Shown here: one piece after another, positions 11,896 through 26,664 of the stretch
Layout: each line of letters opens with the position of its first letter
Position numbering within the stretch: the stretch's first letter is position 1
DNA from: Crotophaga sulcirostris
Taxonomy: Eukaryota > Chordata > Aves > Cuculiformes > Crotophagidae
Assembly (NCBI GenBank): GCA_013397455.1
Contig: VYZB01000370.1
Coordinates: forward strand, 434,618-498,617
DNA: 64,000 nt
Direction: 5' to 3'
The notes under the pieces: generated by a model
Told to the model about the DNA's origin: nothing
What the model saw: only the letters and a program-made list of their open reading frames with translations
Databases searched by the model: none
Made by a program: the position numbers and the translations under genes

Positions 11896-14800
11896 ATTTC
11901 AGATTAATTATGGGGGGTAGGATTTCTGATTTAGACATTCATTCCTTGACTGTTGGTCACCATACCAAGCCTTAAATCATCCAGGCCTCCTTTTTTTTGA
12001 TTGTTTCATCAAGTCCCCCTGTATTTGAGGGAAATATCAGTCCTTGTCCTTGGACAAAACTGCCATTGTGTCAATACTCTGGATGTATGCTCAATCTACA
12101 CGGCCTTTGAGTACAGGTAATCCCTTAGTGCAGTCCAAAGATTATTATTCGTAGCAGAACAGATGGGACTGTTGTCTACATTAAAAATCTTGTTTCCCTC
12201 TGGCATTGTCTTATGACCAGTCCAACAAACAAACTGGACTCAGGGTCGTTCTGAGACCTTCGCCCTCACATGGGCTGATAGAGAATAAAGGTCCTACAAT
12301 TTAAGTTGCTTAGGTGCTGAAAATGGTCTTACCACCACAATCTGTGAGAGACAGATCAGGGTCTAGACAAAGTGAGAAAGAGGCAAGAGGTTTGTCAATT
12401 AAATTTAAGTTTCTAGGAACATGGATTCTGGGAAAAGGTAAATTCCATGCATGCTTCTGAAATACCTTATCTAACTTCCCTACTGTGCAAAAAAAATAAA
12501 GTATGTAAAAGTAATTTGGAAAAAGAATACTGGAGGTAAAACAGATCTTTTTTTTTATTTCCTTGTTTTTCTTCAGTGGTCACTACAAAATTGCCTAAAA
12601 TGTTTTACCGAATAAAAATCACAGTAAAATCACTGGAAGAGAGAAAGAGAATGTGAGTTTGTGTGCGCTCACCTGTGCATTCTGTGGTATAATGGGCAGT
12701 TAAATTTACCTTCTAGGCCTAATAAACACTTCTGCTTTCTTCCTTACAAACGCATTTTTTCTTTTTGACTTTATTTTCAATTCAGTTACTTGTAGTGGAT
12801 GATGGAATATATCAGTGACTGGAAAATACAGTGGCATTGGAAGTGGACATTTATGCTTTCCACCGTTTGCATAGATATTCCTCAAAATTAATCAATTAAA
12901 AATCCTAAGAATACATGCGTTTGCTTCACATTGCCAATAAAAGTAAATACACTTCATAATAATATTAATACTAGGAAAACAACCCACACTTTTGTAAAAG
13001 TTTGTGTTCCAAATCACACTGAACTTTGTGGATTATAACTGCCTAAATCAGCGTAATCCTTTTTCACTGTTTGAATCTATATTTACATGAACTTGCTCAG
13101 GCAAACAAAATGCTTAATGTGGATTTTCAGAATTATCATGCATTTAAGAATTGGCACTACTTCATCCTAATTTATGTATTAATAGGGGAACATTGAGAAA
13201 GTTCTTGTACGGTTACACTGCTTTAAGCTCTAGGAGAGTTTAGTGAATGTAACCTGGGGATATACTACACAGAATCTGAAGAATTCCAAAATTGTGACAC
13301 ATGCCCAAGCCATACTTCTTAGGTTCATTTTTTTGATTATAATTCAATTCTTAATCCTCTGTTCTTACTTTCGTTTTCCTAAAAACTGTAGATTATCTTT
13401 TCAGTGACTTTACGGAGTTATCGTAAGAGGCATAGAAGGTAGGCATGTTTTAACAGTCCCTGAATTGCACTAAGAAAACAATCTAGCAGAGGAAGTCACA
13501 TCTTCTGCATTCTCTGACATCTTTTAATGGATGTTTTTTTGAAAGCCAAACATAAGTTACTGTTTTCATTTGGAGCAAATAGATAATATTAATGGCCTTT
13601 TAATATGCAGGTGAATATAAAATGTGCAAACTGTGAACCCTAAGGGACAATTAATAAATCTAAGTAGTCCATGAAAAAATAACTAAGAAGAAGTTTTCTG
13701 CCTAGAGGTTTAAATTTATTATGCAAAAAGTATCGAGAATCTGGAAATTGAAGCACAAAGCTAAGGATGTAGTTATACGCAGGTTAAATGCAGTTAAATG
13801 CATATGTAGTTATACTTAGGAAGTGGAAGAGAGACTGAACTCTAAAGTCCTTTAAAACCAAAAGAAATAATAACACCAACTCTAATACACTTTACATTGG
13901 ACACAAGATGAGTTGATACACTGGGGATATAGAGATCTAAAAAGAGAACAACTTTACATTTGCTTTTGACTAGAATTACATTTTCCAGAGGAAGTTACTC
14001 TACCCTATGCAGTTTATAAAAGACTTTTGAAGTACCTTAAACTATGATTTCTTTGTTTAATTCTACTTTACTTAGTTATTAATTTTCTAATTGTTCATAA
14101 TGTCTCCAAAACTGATCTGCTGTGATTTGAAGTAATACTTTCGAAAGTGCTACTCTTTGACTTATTACCAATATTCAATTCCGACAAAAACAGAATTGCT
14201 TGAAAGTTCTAAATTAAACCACTGCATATATCATAAATTGTTTCAGTGTCCGAGTTTGTAAGTGAGTATTTTCTGGATATTACAGTCCATCACAATTTTA
14301 AAAGACTGAAATCCTTGAACCAGGTCAGAGTGTCTAATATGCTGACCTCCTTCAAATATACTTTGTAGACAATCTTTAAATTCTTTTGACTTTATTTAGC
14401 TTGGAAAAAAAAAAAAAGGAAGACCTGGAAACCTTGATGGTCAACCCTTGAAAATGCTCACCTATATTTCATAACTAAAATACCAGCTATTTATCTGTAG
14501 TGAACTGTAGGCCAGGAAGGATAAAAACTGGGATAAATCAACTTCTGGACTTCTTGCCTTCTAAATATCTCTAGGATATAGTTTTCAAAAATATCTCGAC
14601 TTAATTAGTGAATATTTAAATTATTCCAACATCCATACTGAGAGGGATACATCCAAAGCATACTGCATTGCTATCATCTCTGGATAGAGAGATAGTTCTG
14701 TGGATACTGATTGCCAGTTTTTTCAAGCTCACCATGGAAGTTAAAGGATTTGTGTAAAGCATCTAAGAGCAGATCTCTCTATGGTTCAGTTATGTTATTC

Positions 14801-17612
14801 TGAAAGTTATAGGACAATCATTTCCCTAAGTCAGAGGCATAGGAACTCAGAATGTTTTGGTTTGGGCACAAGTAATTCACTATTTGTTTGTTTGACTCTC
14901 GTATTCTTAATCAGCACTTTGCCCCTCAAAATTGTTACTGTATTTCAGCAAGAGCCTAATTATGAGTGCAGTCTTGCCTTCTTCTGTCTTAAAGCTCTTT
15001 TGTGTTTTCTTTCATATGTAACACACTTGTGCATACAAAACAACAAAAACACACCTGCAGGTTACTTTATTCCTAACAACTGTGCATTTATACTCGCCTC
15101 ACAAGAAAGTCAAATTAATAAAATGCCCTAGCAGGTATTTAAATTTGTAGTCCACGTTCATTATTTAAGCTATCAATAAATGTACAGGTATGTATTTTTT
15201 CCTTACCTAACCTGAATGGAAAACAGTCAGTTTGTTCTTTACTTTCAGACATTCATGTTTAAATCTATTAGAAAAAAATGTAAGATGTTACAGTTTAATT
15301 TCCTTAAACTTGTTTAAAAAAGAAGATTTAAGATTATATTTAGTGATAGTTACTGGTGACAGAAAGGAGTTAAAGCATGGCCTGTGTTCTGATTGGGTTA
15401 AATTATGCCTCCAATTTGACCAAAACTATCAAATCTATTTGCAAGAGACCAACTATTTAGATATTTCATTGCAAAATTACTTTACTATGATTGTGCCTGC
15501 TGAAGCTCCCCCTTCTGGAGTCAAGTATCTATGCAAGAATTTCAGATTCAGCAAAAAAACACTCGGGCTCCCATGGGTGCAGAGCACAGCCTGAAAGCAC
15601 AACCCAGGTCGACCTCACAACCTCTAAAAGCAGCATGTAAGGAAAATGACCATTTGTTTTTAAACATCGTAACTTGAAAGTCAGTTTCACTTGTTCTCTT
15701 ACCTAACTGCTTCACAAGTTTCACATGCTTATTGGATTTGACTATATCGAAATATGTAGCAGGAGGTATAAATTCAGGGCTATGTACTGTCTGCAGTGCA
15801 GGGGCCAGAACACCCGTTGATGTGAGTAGAAAGTTGGCAAGAACTCTAGGTTTTTATTTAGTTGTCAAAAATATTTTCTTGTCACATTTGTTACCCTGTG
15901 AAAAAATCTGCCCCTCCTCTGCCCAATTCTGGTTTTATTTTTGGGTTTTTTTGTTCTTCTGCCCTCTTTTTATAATTTCCTCTGCTCTTTTCCACACTTT
16001 GAGACCTTAGTTTGCAAGCCAAAGTGGTTTCAATCCCATTTTCTGCCTTCATTCCATGAACACCAACTAAATAGTCAATGACATCAGCAACCTGCCATCA
16101 CAGGGTTTCAAAGTTGATATTCCAATCGGCTAAACAGAAACAGGGGATTTCACTTCTCTGATTAATTATTTCAGGATGCATGTACACTCTGGCAAATATT
16201 ACAGCATCCACTACTATTTAAAAATACTTTCTAAATGGATCTTTATATTCCTGAGAATTTCCTTACACCATTTGGGCACATGAATGTGTTATCTGGTCTG
16301 TGAAACACGCATTTTTAAGATCTTTGAGTCTTTTCCTAAAGTGAAGAAGGAGGAATTAAGTATTCTCAACTTTGCCATGTACTATTCACTGTTGTTCCAT
16401 TACATTGGGCGATTCCTGTCCCTAGACCAGTGGTCAAGGAACAATTCTCAATAGGCTAAGGTGCTTAATGAGAAAAGACAAAAAATTAGCTGGGAGCTTT
16501 GAGTAGCTGAGAGGTAGGATCGTGTCCTAGGATGCAGGAAGGGGAGATTAGAGACTGCTGAGATAAGTAAGACACCTGCAAGTGTGAGAGTCCACTGGCT
16601 TAGGGTGCAGGAAGGAGCTGCCAGTTGTTCCACCATAGCAAGAGAGAAGCAGGAGACATTTTGATTTTCCCTTCTCCATGTTGTACTCTCATCAGCAAAA
16701 TAGGGGTGCATGCATTGTATGGAATTAAATTGAAATTTGTACAAAAATTTCCAGGATACCCTGCTTAAAGAGCAACTATCAATTCACTTTGAAATTGAAA
16801 AATGTATTCAGTGGGATTATGTAGGTTTTGCCCACGGCCTAGTGCCAATCAATGGTCCCCTTAATATTTGGTTATATTTTCAGGTAACACAAATATGAGA
16901 GTGCTTTGGAGAGTAAGATTAAAATTCAAAATGTTCATGGTAAATAGAGACAAAAATAAGAAAAATTAGTGGAGAATTGTATGCACAGCTGCAATAAACA
17001 GTATCTAGGGCAGCAGTAATCAGCTGCAGAAATTCTGAATAAAACAAACTTGAGGAGAAGTCATTAGATAACAGTTAATCAGACAAAAAAAAAATGAGAG
17101 GTCATAAGGGTTCCTAGCCAAAAGTATCAGTATGTTACAAAAAAATGCAGACATCATACATGAATAACACAAGCAAGTAAAAGTACTAAACAGTCCTGTT
17201 CAGATTTGAACCTGAAGTTCTTTAGCTAGAATATGATACTAGAGATACTAGAAGACAGTGCTGATGAAGTATCTGGATCTATTAAATTATTGGTATAGTC
17301 ATAATACTTGCATCCCAGTGCAAAGGGTTAGGTATTATTTTACCTTAACTTAAGAGTAATCCTATAAAATTGTATAAAAGCCTAGTTCATAGATCAGAGT
17401 TCTCATCTGTAAATAGAATTTGCAGGTATAGAAATATTACCTTGATTTAGGTGTTTCTCCATCTTGAAAAAGTTTCCCTGAACCTGGTTTTTATGTTGGA
17501 CATAATACAGTAGACAGAAATTTTATTTTCAATGGAAATATTTCACTGAGAGTGTCTTATGTGACATGTGCATTCTATTCTCACAAATGAAAAGAAATAA
17601 CAAAGACTTTAG

Positions 17613-17645
17613 CTAGTTAGTTAGTTAGTTAGGTAGGTAGGTAGT
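17613..17645. repeat. Tetranucleotide microsatellite TAGT to TAGG
   Basis: Four TAGT units run directly into about three TAGG units. The boundary between the two unit types suggests a point change that later spread by slippage. Likely length-polymorphic. Confidence 0.88.
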
Positions 17646-20600
17646 TTTGGTGGTGGAGGCAATACTTTATACTATTTCTGGTAAAAGAAACTAACTGACA
17701 GAATCACAACACTGTGTAGTTTTATGCCAACTTTTGTTTTGAACATGTAGTGAAACTGGTGCACAAAAATTGCTATAGAGTTTAATTTTTATTTCAGTTT
17801 AGTTCCCTTGTAGAAGTAATTGTGAAAAAAATCAGATTGTGAAGCATATCTTTCAAGACAACTTAATTCTTTAAGAAAATTTCTCTTTGAAAGACAATTG
17901 TGCCATTTACTTACTGAACAGATTGGCTGTTCTTTCTCACATTGCCCACTGATAATTACACTAAGGTGATCCTAATACAGTTTTTCTTTAGTGACCAATA
18001 CCCCTATGATGATGATCACAGAAGCAGTGACCTTTGAACTTAAGGTTGGTTCATGAACATGTAAAGCAAGTTTGATCTCCTCCATAGCATTTGTCCCATT
18101 AATCTTTTGTTTGTGATTCTTCGGTCTTAGCGTGTGCTTTCATTTTTTCTTGGTGTGATGTTGAGTTTGTATTTTATCTCAGTTGGCAAGGAAAACAAGT
18201 CTTGAGATCACACCAAGCAAGGGGGGATGGAGGAACAGGAATGCTGCATTGGGTTACTGGTTTGGATTGACTTGACTATGTAATAAATAACAGATCAGTG
18301 ACACTGATTCACTAAATAAATACTTTCTAAGACATTGCTGATTTTGTTTCAACAGAAGCAAAGTTTGAACAACAAAACTGAAAAAAGAGCCACCACGGAG
18401 AATTATAATTTTGCAGGGACTAATAGGAGAAATGTACATGGGAGATGATAGCTTGAACAAGAATTTTTGGACTGGCTTAGCATAAAGAAAAATATCAGAT
18501 TTCAAAATATTAACATGAGATGCATGACAGTACTGGATTTTCTATTAAATACATAACACTAGAGTTATTCTGACAAGCATTCCCAGACAATGTACAACAT
18601 GATTTTTCTTCCAAAAAAAGCCATATTTGCTTACTGAATAAAATTCATCACTCAGGTAAACTTTTTTTTGACTTATATTTTATGAAAGTCTTGACTCTAT
18701 AGTGTTTTGAGGTGTGCATTTTTTCCATATTTTTTAAGTAAAGTAGTTCAGTTTGCAAAACTTATGAGCATGGCTCATGGTTGAGAGAGAGAGATGGGAA
18801 ACCAAACATTCCTTCTGCTGTAGGTACTATCTGAAGGTGTTGACATCATTAAGAACAGGAAACTGCTAAAGAATAAAAATACAGATTTAGAAATTAAATC
18901 CATGTGATTAAGTCCATGCAGTCTTGATAAACAGATGAGACAAAAGAAGTCTACAATATGAACTTCAGATATTTGGGATGAAAATGGGAGGTCTTTTCTT
19001 AATATTATCAAAAGGAAACAAGCTGACAGTGTGTAGGATGCTTGAAGAATGCAATACATAATGAGCAATTTTGTCTATAGAAACAAATAATAAAGAAATG
19101 TTTAGACATGGTGAGACAAAAAGACAAATAAGTTAAAAATATTAAAAGAACATTCACTTTAAGGAAAATCTGAGCAAGAATGTTGAAAACCAGCATGGAG
19201 GACAAAGAGAAAATAGGAGTATGGGTTGCATGACGCTGTTAGAAGCATTTCAGACAGGATCTTCAGTGCATGAAAATGACAGGAACTGATTTGGAAGTAG
19301 TCCAGATTAACTTGGCAAGAATAAATTTGAGGCAACAGTTCTAACCAGCATGTTAAGTGAGCTTAGCACTGAAAGGCAAGGCATTCCTAAGATGCAAGGA
19401 TAAACCTAAAAGGCGAAAGCTTACTGGAAAACTAGCTGAATGTTAAAGACTTAAGAAACAGGAAGAAGGTCCAATTGAGCAGGAAGTGCTATAAGGCTGA
19501 CCTCTGCAAGAGCAGAACTGAAGATGCGTTAGGAAAAAATTAAATATACCTTTCTGAATTAGTGTAAGCACAGGAGACTATAAACTGACTTTTATGAATT
19601 ATTACTCTATAATCTGAATTATTCATGAAGTAAAAAAAATCCTTATTTTAGCATACAGGGAGAAAAGAAGAGCTAGCAAAATGAAGCAACATGAGGGGTA
19701 CTAAGCTGCTTTCAGGACAAAGCAGAGTCTAACATATCTGTCATGTGAGTGTAAGATGACCTCCTCTGAGAATGGAGTAACTGCCAATTTAAAGCAACAA
19801 ACGTGTGATTGCTTATTACTAAATATATGTTCTTTTCTATGCATCTAGGTAAAACTGTTATTTTCCTAATTGAATATTATCACTTTTTCTAAAAAAAAGA
19901 AAAAAAAAGTTTAAGTCTACTAGTAAAAATGTAATAACATAATCCCTTTAAGGGGAAGAGAACCACTTTTACTATGATTCACCTACATTTATTTGCATTT
20001 CTGTATGTTATTTTAACAGCTTTAATGGAATTAGTCAAAAGCTCTTTCTGCTGGATCGCTTGGAGGGAAATGTAAGAACACAGAGGGAAGCACTGAGGCT
20101 CTGAGAACAGCAGGAATAGGAACAGAGCTTACATAGTAGGTTACAAGGCCCCAGGAGTGCCTCCTCATGAACGCTGCATGGCTGGTATTAAGCAGGTTGA
20201 GAGCCTGTCAGCTTTAAGAAGGAGGGAGCCTAGGGACAGTTACTTAAGTTAAATGCTGGAGAAGCCATTAGCAGCAAAACTCTGGAGTTTATGCTGCCAG
20301 GAGTAAAGGAAAGATGGGAACTGAGCCTTGCACTGCTACTCTATTATCAGAACTTGACTTCTCATAGATCTTTTATGCTTAGCAAGCATTGCTCCCTCGG
20401 CTTATCCATAAACATCCTCTACCTCTTTATTTTCCCCTCTCTTTCAGAGCTATGTAAGATTACACTGCTTGAGGACTATTTAGAGGAGAAAAAATATATT
20501 TTTTTGCAACAGACTGTATTCCCCCCCACACCTCGCCTGCCCCAAAATCTAAAATTTGAGTGCCACTTTGTATTCCAAAAATATCCTTATGAATGGTATT

Positions 20601-22274
20601 AAGAGAGTATCTAAAGAAAGAAGGGGTTAACAGATATCTGGCTGAGATTCCTTGTTATGAAATATATTTTCTAATCAATTAACCAGTGCAAAAAGATAAA
20701 ACTGTTCATCTGCATGCACCATTACAGAAAAAAACCCACAACTCTTTTACTGTACTACACAGTGTCATGGGTCAGCTTCCAACTTCAAACACACACCTCC
20801 ACATTTCTTGAAAATTTCCAACACAACTTCAAAGCCATATGTTTAGAGATTCACAGAAATACTCGGCTGGAATTAGAATATGATCCTTAATACATCAAGT
20901 ACATCAGACAAACTATGTTCATTGCAGCTAAATGCCACCTATATGAAAATAAATCTGAACTGAGGTAGGACTGTATGAGTAGAGTCTTTCCATATATTGG
21001 CAATATGATAAATCTCACATTGAGAGTGTGCTTATAGCATAGGTTTACCCTGTGTCACTCTCTTCTGGTAACAAAATTAAGAGCTTCCACAAGCAATTCT
21101 CTGATGCAGCGAGAGTGAAAACTCAGTCATTCATGCAAGTAATGGCTCACTTGCATGAGGATGAGGTTTACAAACTGACTTCTCTCCAGTAATTTCTGAT
21201 CTGTTAGCTCCAGCTATATGTGCAAAATAACATCAGCTTAAAATACTTTTAGCAGCAGCTTAAATACGTTTACAATAAGTATAATTTCCTTCAAAAAATA
21301 GTTTGAAGGCTGCAATACATTCTAGGTATGTGCAAAATGTGATATTCTTAGGAGAAAATAAACAGGAATGCAAGAATTGCTAAGCTCGTTAGATGAAAAG
21401 GGTATACAACTCAAAGAGCTGTCTCAAGTAATGTCCAGTAATCGGTGTTCTGGGAAAGAGGATGAGAATTAGCCAGCCTGAGAGTGGCCATTTCCTGGTA
21501 CAGCATTTTAGCTTCCATTTAGACACAATTATAGTCTCTTTTGTTTGTTCAATTACAAAACTAGAAGTCTTAATTAAAAACAATAAGAAGAAAAGATTAC
21601 CCTTGCTTTTTTTAATGGAACATGGTCTCAGAACATAGGATTAACTAATTAGAGAAATTTTGTATTTGCTCTCCCCCAATAAAGGTAGAAATTTTCATCT
21701 TTTGAAATTCTGATTAATTTTCAAATCATTCTGACACAAACAGACATATTGACAATGAAAAGAAAGAGTACTATTCACTGTGCTCCACTTCCTGTCACTC
21801 AGCTAGGAAAATGTATGCAGCCCAGCTACAGTCTTCTATTTGGAGAAATTCTCAAACTGAGATAAAACAGGAAAATTGGGAGAAGTGATATTTCAAATAT
21901 AAATGTAAACTCTTATGAAGTAGATGAAAACATGAGAAGATAAAATGACTTAAGTACGGTAAATTTTTATCAAGTGGCAGCATTAAAAAAAAGCAAACAA
22001 AGAAGAAGGATATATATATTAAGTATTCTGGTTGGATTTTCAGTGTATTATGCAGAAGATGTCAATCACCTCCATAGTAACAAGTATTTTTTGAAAGGGC
22101 CTGGTCTTGTCAAATATGTTCTGATAGGACATCTATACCACTACTTTTAAGTCTCTGGATCCCAGTGAGGCATAGGCAATGATAAGTATGTATCTACAGC
22201 AATGAAGTGTTCATTCTGTTAAAAAAACAGATGTCACAGAAATTGTAGATTAAATGGGGAGGTACCATCTGTTT

Positions 22275-22378
22275 ACACATCTTGGGATTGAATGGGATAG
22301 AAAAGGATTCCTTAGCCCAGGAAAGGAGACGACTTCCAGATGTCCCTTCCAACCTCAGCTCTCCTGTGATTCTGCAAG
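22275..22378 (+). repeat. CR1 LINE 3' end fragment
   Basis: About 100 bp match the very 3' end of CR1: GACGACTTCCAGATGTCCC, then TTCCAACCTCAGCTCTCC, ending with TGTGATTCTG. The tail motif is of the 'CCAACCTCAGC' subfamily, different from the copies at 23243 and 50578. It is severely 5'-truncated. Confidence 0.85.
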
Positions 22379-23242
22379 TAACAATTGTGCACTTTAGGTT
22401 TCTTTGGAAGTTTAAGTTGATTTCAATGTGTCAAATAAGTTGTAGAGTCAAATTCTATTTCAGACATCTGGCTACATATCCTTTACTCTCATAACTTGGA
22501 GATCTTTTCCATGTTCTGCTATACTCTTGAATATGCCACGGTGTTACAAAAAAGGAAATAGATCTACCAACAGATACAGAATTTCTAAAGATGAACATGA
22601 AAGCACCAGAGCCTTTAGATAATGGCAGTGCTCTAAGCAAACTCCAGCACTGAAGTGTCAAATCAGAAGATAAGAAAAGGCAGAAAAGGATCAGAAAAAA
22701 GGTCACACAGTCGAGTAGCAGACAAAGCCTATGCTTAACTCCTCCTCTGATGGATTTAACCTGTCTTGTTTCCACCTAGTGTATTGCAAGGTGCACTAAC
22801 TGATTCTTACAAGCAAAAAGTAAACTCCATTGGGTAAGCATTACTGAAAGATGACCATAATGGTGAGAAACTATCCTTAAAGTGCAAGTGCTCTTAGTAG
22901 TCTTATACAGATTTTGTAATTTTCAGACATCAGGGGAAGAATAAACAAGTTTAAATTTAAAGATATATCAATATTTTCAGCATCTAATAACTGATCTTTA
23001 TTCAATTATAGTTCATCTTTTAGTGAGGACACTAAATTCCTACTTAATTATTTCAGGTTCTGGCAGACTTACAAGCAGAGGATGCTTATTCCAAGAAAAC
23101 TGTACTGGCTCTTTCAGCAGTCAATAGTTAATTATCAAAATACTGTAAAGGACAACAAGCACTACTTAAATTTAATTCTTTCTGCTTTAGAAAGGTTATC
23201 CAAACAAAATATAGTGTTGATTTCAGATAATGTAAACTTCAT
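22379..23242. other. Unique spacer between two CR1 fragments
   Basis: No gene seen. A minus-strand open frame at 22455-22775 has no recognisable features. Confidence 0.5.
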
Positions 23243-23537
23243 CTTATTGTCCCATTCCCAAGTGACAGGTGATAGGACAAGAAGAAATGGCCATAAGTTG
23301 CACCAGGGCAAGTTTAGGCTGGATATTAGGAAAAAATTCTTCACTGAAAGGGTGGTCAGGCAGTGGAAGAGGCTGCCCAGGGAGGTGGTTGAGTCACCAT
23401 CCCTGGGGGTCTTTAAAAGATGGGCAAATGGGTTTCTAGGGGACATGGTTTAACAGAGGACAGGTACGGTTGGACTCGATGATCTCAAAGCTCTTTTCCA
23501 ACCAGATGATTCTATTATTCTATGATTCTATGATTTG
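23243..23537 (+). repeat. CR1 LINE 3' end, well preserved
   Basis: About 295 bp, plus orientation. The frame 23082-23453 runs from unique DNA into the CR1 ORF2 end: [12 protein letters not shown], then [18 protein letters not shown], then [14 protein letters not shown]. These residues define the C-terminal tail of CR1 ORF2. After the 3' untranslated part (GGACTCGATGATCTCAAAG) it finishes with the octamer-type tail (ATTCTATT, ATTCTATG, ATTCTATG). The intact local frame and clean tail make this the least decayed of the short copies. It is 5'-truncated within ORF2 and cannot move by itself. Confidence 0.95.
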
Positions 23538-26500
23538 ATACTGAAGAATAAGTGTGCAGAAAATATGTATTTTGAATAAAATGTTAATTTACTAAAAGCA
23601 AAAAGACATGATATTCACATTGCCATTAATGCAGAAATTGCACTCATAATTAAAATTGGTAACATATTTTGTTTAAGAAGCAGTTAAATACTAAGTAGTT
23701 AAATACTACCTCTTGCATAACTTCAGAATGATATTTTAGAAGTGGTTACAATATTACTAATTAAATAACAGGATACATCTGGAAATCAAGAAATATAATT
23801 TGCAAAGTAAGGGGAAAATTGTATAAATGAGATAGTACGGAGAAACCCCAGCTAATTTAAAGAAACAGTTCTGGCTACATAATGAAAGCTACTGAGCTGA
23901 GGTAAATCTACCTTAAACCAAGAAGTTTCGTTTCCAGTCTAAGGGAATTTAATCCTGAGGCAGGGTAATCTCTTCCCAGAATAGTCCGTCATTTGCACAC
24001 TGTTGCTCTGAAGCATTTAACACGAATGTTTCATCTCGAGATTTTCTATTTGGGGTTGCTTCACTGGTATATTCTTACCTTCTGTCTCAATTGACAGAAA
24101 TAAAAATAGAAGACATATTATTTAAAATAAGAGACTAGATAGTGGTTGATAGAGTGTACGATCAGATGCCCAAAAAACTGTGAAACATAATCTCAGTTAT
24201 CCCACAGATCTGAAATTAAAGAAACCTTGGGAGAAGTCCAATACTTCAAATTTCACTTCTTAGATGGGTCTAATGCCTCAGATAGTTCCATGAAGAATAA
24301 ATGGAATATTTATTAGTGACTGCCAGACATCTGAATTCCTTACTTTATTACACTGAATTTTAGTTAAACATTACGGTTCCCATCATTCTAAAGGGTTAAA
24401 GCAAAGGACAGAAAACTCCCCAACCTCCTCATGATTTTTTTTCCAAGTATCTAATTTTCATTCTTTTGCAGTATATGAAATAGCTAGAAGACTGCCTGAG
24501 CCCCAGATTTATGCTGCTGTACACACAGCTGAAAGCCATTTTTGACTTGTGAGATGGAGTGATGAAGGACAATTAAATAATTATGTTTTTTATAATACCA
24601 TACTAATCACCTCACAACATGATATTTGGCTGTAGAATTGGACATTGTGCATTCTGTCATGACAAAAAACATACTGGTTTCAGTACATTAGCTCTCTATG
24701 AGAAGAATACTGTTTTCCAGTGACAGCAAACAATGTGCAAATGTCTAAAATTATACAGCAATTTTTACATTTTCAATTACATACAGCATTTGACAATTAG
24801 CATTTCCATAATCATCAAGTTCCCAGTTTGATTTGACTTCTAAGGCAAATAGGTTACCCATTACAACAGCTATTTACTCTAGCCACAGTTAATTGACTGT
24901 CTTGTACTTAGCTCAAATCTAGAACAGGATGAGTGCACACATAGGTGAGAAAACTGGTGACTTTTACCTGTGAGAATGATTCATCCAGGACCTAGTTTTG
25001 TGGTGCAGATCTCATGGTTTTGTATTACAACCAGATTAAGCTGCCAATTTTCACCTTCACAAAAAATGTTTATGCATTTCATAGCTGTCTGTGTGACAGA
25101 TGCTGTGATTTCCCTGACTCCATCTGTTTCTGCTGCTGAGTTAGACGCCCACTAGTGATAAGAGGTGTCAGGTTTCTCATCAGAGAAGTTGTCCTTATCG
25201 CAGTAGTATGCAGAAGTCAAATGGGATGAAATCATCTGAAAACTTTTTATTCTGATGCACAGAGCAATTGTTCCAGACATGTAACCACCTTTCCTGAAGG
25301 CAGACTTCAAAATTCATTCCTTTCCTGCAGAATTGGCAGGTGGGAAGCTGTGCTTTTTTTTCTCTCTGTAGTCTTACTATAGTAACTGGAACCGCATATA
25401 ACATTATGTCATGTGTAAGGTACAGATCACATTATTTGATGAATTTCACCACTTCATTTTTTTAAATAAATGATTTGATGATGCATTAGAAGATCAGGTC
25501 TAATTTCAGGTACAAGTGTTCTATAAATTTTATTAGTTTCCCCTTTTTGTATAGCTTGAAGTTAAATAATACTTGAAAAATAAATCTATGACTTGCACCT
25601 TAAACATCACAATTCAGGATACACGTCTGTTTACTCAAGTGAGGCAAAGGACTCTTAGTAAAGAAAAAGCAGTAGATAAAACAAACCTACCTCAATCTTT
25701 GACTACTTAAGCATTCTCCAGGCTTTCTGTATGCAAGCCAGTACATTATTTTATTAATCATTAGCATTAATATTGGGTTAGATCCAGCAAAGAACTGAGG
25801 CACCAAAAGTTGCCTAATGTCTCCTTTCAACCAGGTGAAGTAAATTGCATTCAAATAGGCAAGATGTTACAAGTAGTTGCGACCAGGACAGAGACCTTCA
25901 TTCAGTTTAGTTGTTGTAAAAAGATAAACATAAAGGAAGAAATTAATGGAAGTTTTTCTAAAGAAGGTAGAAGTATGAAGCAAAGATAATGAGTGTGGAA
26001 ATGATGCGTGTTCTGACTTAACAGCACTTTTTAAGAGTATACTTGCACTTTTTTCAAGGAGGTTTAATCAGAAATGTGAACTGTATGCAACCTAACAAAG
26101 AATGCATTACCATGTTCCCTCTAAGAAACAAAACCTTTTGTTTGTGAAACACATTTTTATGAAGAAAAAGGAGGAAATCTAGATTTTGATGAAAAGAGGG
26201 ACATCTGAAGTGTTGCATATTGAGGAACAACTAAGAAAAGAGATGTAAAAACAGCCTTTGCATTGTTTTCCTTTAAAAAGGGAGATAACTCAATCAAGTG
26301 GTCTCAGCCTAAAATTTCAGATATGTTAATTTGTTTCTTAGCTTTGGAAGATCTTATGAATGCAAATATTTAATATTTCTACTTTGTATTGATTCAAATC
26401 AGATACTTTGGGGCAATAAATATGCATAAATGAAATACTTATTTATTCTACTGCCCCTGTAGAAAAACTAAATCACAAATATTTCAGTATTTAAAAAAAT

Positions 26501-26664
26501 TAAAGTAGTCAATATATTATAAAATTTATATATTTTAAAACTAGTAATTCATTATAAACAAGTTTTAATATTTCTGTGATTTTTAATCAGATATTGCACA
26601 TTTTAGGTTTTAAATTTTTAAAGTTTTGTTTAATTTTTAAGTAAGAATGAGAATATAAACAGAA
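23538..26664. other. Non-coding AT-rich DNA
   Basis: No gene or transposon recognised. Two copies of AGTTAAATACTA at about 23684-23707 form a small duplication. The last 300 bases (26350-26650) are extremely AT-rich. Confidence 0.5.

Larger units (their letters stand above)
8936..22274. other. 13 kb without a recognisable gene
   Basis: I see no gene, RNA gene or large repeat. The longest frames (14781-15131 and 15232-15594, plus strand) have no recognisable domain, and their composition follows the AT-rich background. Small features are listed separately: an A-rich tract at 10522, a 14-bp tandem duplication at 11868 and a TAGT/TAGG microsatellite at 17613. A 13-17 base poly(A) tract lies at 14405-14417, and 10-bp palindrome AGGTCGACCT lies near 15607. 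The stretch 18770-19480 is purine-rich on the plus strand. Confidence 0.5.

Noticed and set aside
15232..15594. 120-codon open frame, with a neighbour at 14781-15131
   Set aside because: No protein-like features or flanking signals. Frames of this length are expected by chance in 64 kb of six-frame translation.
15600..15620. AGGTCGACCT palindrome as a nuclear-receptor site
   Set aside because: The half-sites have no three-base spacer as in a classical estrogen element, and one isolated 10-bp palindrome is expected by chance.
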